Of a stretch of DNA of 6,179 nt, positions 5,256 to 6,179 are shown one piece after another. Location: positions 1 to 6,179 of the forward strand of contig JAGHDT010000267.1 of assembly GCA_021159805.1 (NCBI GenBank), written 5' to 3'. Made by a program: the position numbers and the translations under genes. The notes beneath the pieces are model-generated. The model was not told where the DNA came from. It saw only the letters and a program-made list of their open reading frames with translations, and did not search any database. Source of the stretch: Anaerolineae bacterium (GTDB lineage Bacteria > Chloroflexota > Anaerolineae > B4-G1 > SLSP01). Position 1 is the stretch's first letter. Each line of letters starts with the position of its first letter.

Positions 5256-6068
5256 TCAGTATTTCCGCACAATGGGCCGGTAAGCTGCCGGCTGGCGCGC
5301 CAACATTACCTGCGACTCCTCACGGCGACGTCGGACCTCGTCAAGGTCCAGTCGCACCACGATGTAGCCTTCCTCGGGCTCCTCCAGAGCCGCCAGCACC
5401 TCACCGGAGGGTGCCAGGATGGCGCTCTGTCCGGCGAAGACGTACGACGGCTCCTCACCGATCCGGTTAGCAGCAGCGATAAAGGTGTCGTTCTCGTAAG
5501 CCCGCGCGACCAGTAGCGTCCGCCATATGTCGGCCTCCCTTGCCTGCCAGGCCGCGGGGAGCAAGATGATCTCGGCACCGCTGAGCATCAAGCTGCGGGC
5601 CATCTCGGGAAACGCCAAGTCCCATCCGGTCATCACGCCCAGCGTACCGATCTCGGTCTCGAAAGGCTTGATCTGGTAACCGGGGCGGAAGACCAGACGT
5701 TCCTCAGCCGGCAAGTGAATCTTGCGGTACTGTCCGGCGACCTCGCCATCGGGGGCAATCAGCACCGCTCCATTGTAGAGCACGGTCTCCACATCCTCTT
5801 TGACCGCCATACCGATCAGAAGATAAACACCGAACTCGTTCGCCCGCCGGCCAAGGATATTGGTGACCGCACCGGGAACCCGCTGGGCCATCTGAGCGAA
5901 GCGTGCGCCTCCCTCATAGCCGGTCACCGAAAGCTCCGGGAACACAATGATGTCGACGGGTTGCGCCGTTGCGATGCGAGTGACCATCTCGGCCATCTTG
6001 CCGACGTTGTCCTCCATCTTGCTCAGTTCGGACTGCATCTGCACTACAGCAACGTTCAGTTCGCGCAT
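5256..6068 (-). CDS. Nitrilase-superfamily protein lacking the catalytic Cys
   Basis: This 270-residue protein is the normal length for a single-domain carbon-nitrogen hydrolase, a family that cleaves amides or nitriles through a Glu-Lys-Cys triad. The fold markers are in place: N-terminal VAVVQMQ (6-12), FPELSVTGYE with Glu45 (43-52), YRKIHLP with Lys116 (114-120) and the following acidic pair E122/E123. At the nucleophile motif, usually C-[YW]-D-x-x-F-P-E, it reads GWDLAFPE (148-155), so Gly148 replaces Cys. The rest of the protein (ILLPAAW, AAANRIG, GQSAILAPSGEV) is well preserved and the frame is intact, so it is not an obvious pseudogene. Hydrolysis by the standard mechanism is not expected; binding, regulation or altered chemistry are alternatives. 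AAAGGAG (6080-6074) lies five bases before ATG 6068. It is probably transcribed alone. Confidence 0.85.
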   Translation of the reverse strand: MRELNVAVVQMQSELSKMEDNVGKMAEMVTRIATAQPVDIIVFPELSVTGYEGGARFAQMAQRVPGAVTNILGRRANEFGVYLLIGMAVKEDVETVLYNGAVLIAPDGEVAGQYRKIHLPAEERLVFRPGYQIKPFETEIGTLGVMTGWDLAFPEMARSLMLSGAEIILLPAAWQAREADIWRTLLVARAYENDTFIAAANRIGEEPSYVFAGQSAILAPSGEVLAALEEPEEGYIVVRLDLDEVRRRREESQVMLARQPAAYRPIVRKY

Positions 6069-6115
6069 GTTGACTCCTTTGTAGGCTCGTAGTTGAATAC
6101 ATAAGAGGCGATGGT

Positions 6116-6129
6116 GAGGTCACGACCTC
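6116..6129. promoter_or_regulatory. Small palindrome upstream of nitrilase-family gene
   Basis: GAGGTC-AC-GACCTC is a perfect 6-bp inverted repeat with a two-base spacer. It lies 48 bp upstream of the start codon at 6068, a plausible distance for an operator. No clear promoter was found: TATGTA on the minus strand between here and the gene is only a weak -10 candidate. The regulator is unknown. The remaining bases to 6179 show nothing that can be called. Confidence 0.25.
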
Positions 6130-6179
6130 GGGTGCAGCAAACGGTGTCAGGACTTCGGACGCCGCATATACTGCAACAC

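Noticed and set aside
5166..5516. 116-codon plus-strand open frame starting before the terminator
   Set aside because: It runs through the terminator hairpin and antisense to the nitrilase-family gene, and has no convincing ribosome-binding site.
6147..6179. C-terminal end of another minus-strand gene
   Set aside because: One frame stops at 6149-6147 after only ten visible codons. This is too short to support a gene.

Overview
This 6.2 kb window is GC-rich bacterial DNA with four protein genes. From left to right they are a small DUF559-type nuclease-like gene (+), a complete clpB (-), a GNAT-fold acyltransferase-like gene (+) and a nitrilase-superfamily gene (-). The dense palindromic intergenic repeats and the style of the proteins resemble genomes of Chloroflexota such as Anaerolineae or Thermomicrobia. 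That placement is an impression, not a phylogenetic result.

Region 1-735 is the accessory part. A 126-residue DUF559 protein sits between palindromic repeats of one family, in the order copy 1(+), copy 2(-), gene, copy 3(+), copy 4(-). Copies 2 and 4 are both 50 bp and differ at 7 positions, 5 of them in the hairpin loop. The ORF fits the repeat edges almost exactly: copy 2 supplies its ribosome-binding site and copy 3 supplies its stop codon. Copy 4 begins at the last base of the convergent clpB stop codon. Copy 1 is enlarged into a 90-base near-perfect hairpin.

Region 735-3335 is clpB, the disaggregase ATPase. Its upstream region (3336-3540) holds a leader hairpin with a GNRA tetraloop, a competing pairing, and a promoter-like region overlapped by inverted repeats that could be an operator. 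The rest of this divergent intergenic region (3540-3897) carries a hairpin with three 14-bp tandem units, then a perfect-consensus sigma70-type promoter driving the acyltransferase-like gene.

Region 3898-5064 encodes a 388-residue tandem-GNAT-like protein of unknown substrate. It converges with the nitrilase-family gene at 5256-6068. Between them lie a perfect 36-bp palindrome of a second repeat family and a strong hairpin that probably terminates transcription from one or both sides. The nitrilase-family protein keeps the catalytic Glu and Lys, but Gly replaces the catalytic Cys, so it looks like a pseudoenzyme.

The four genes do not form an operon: orientation changes at every gene and each has its own upstream region. 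The two points most worth pursuing are the unit made of the DUF559 gene and its bordering repeats, and the Cys-to-Gly nitrilase homologue.
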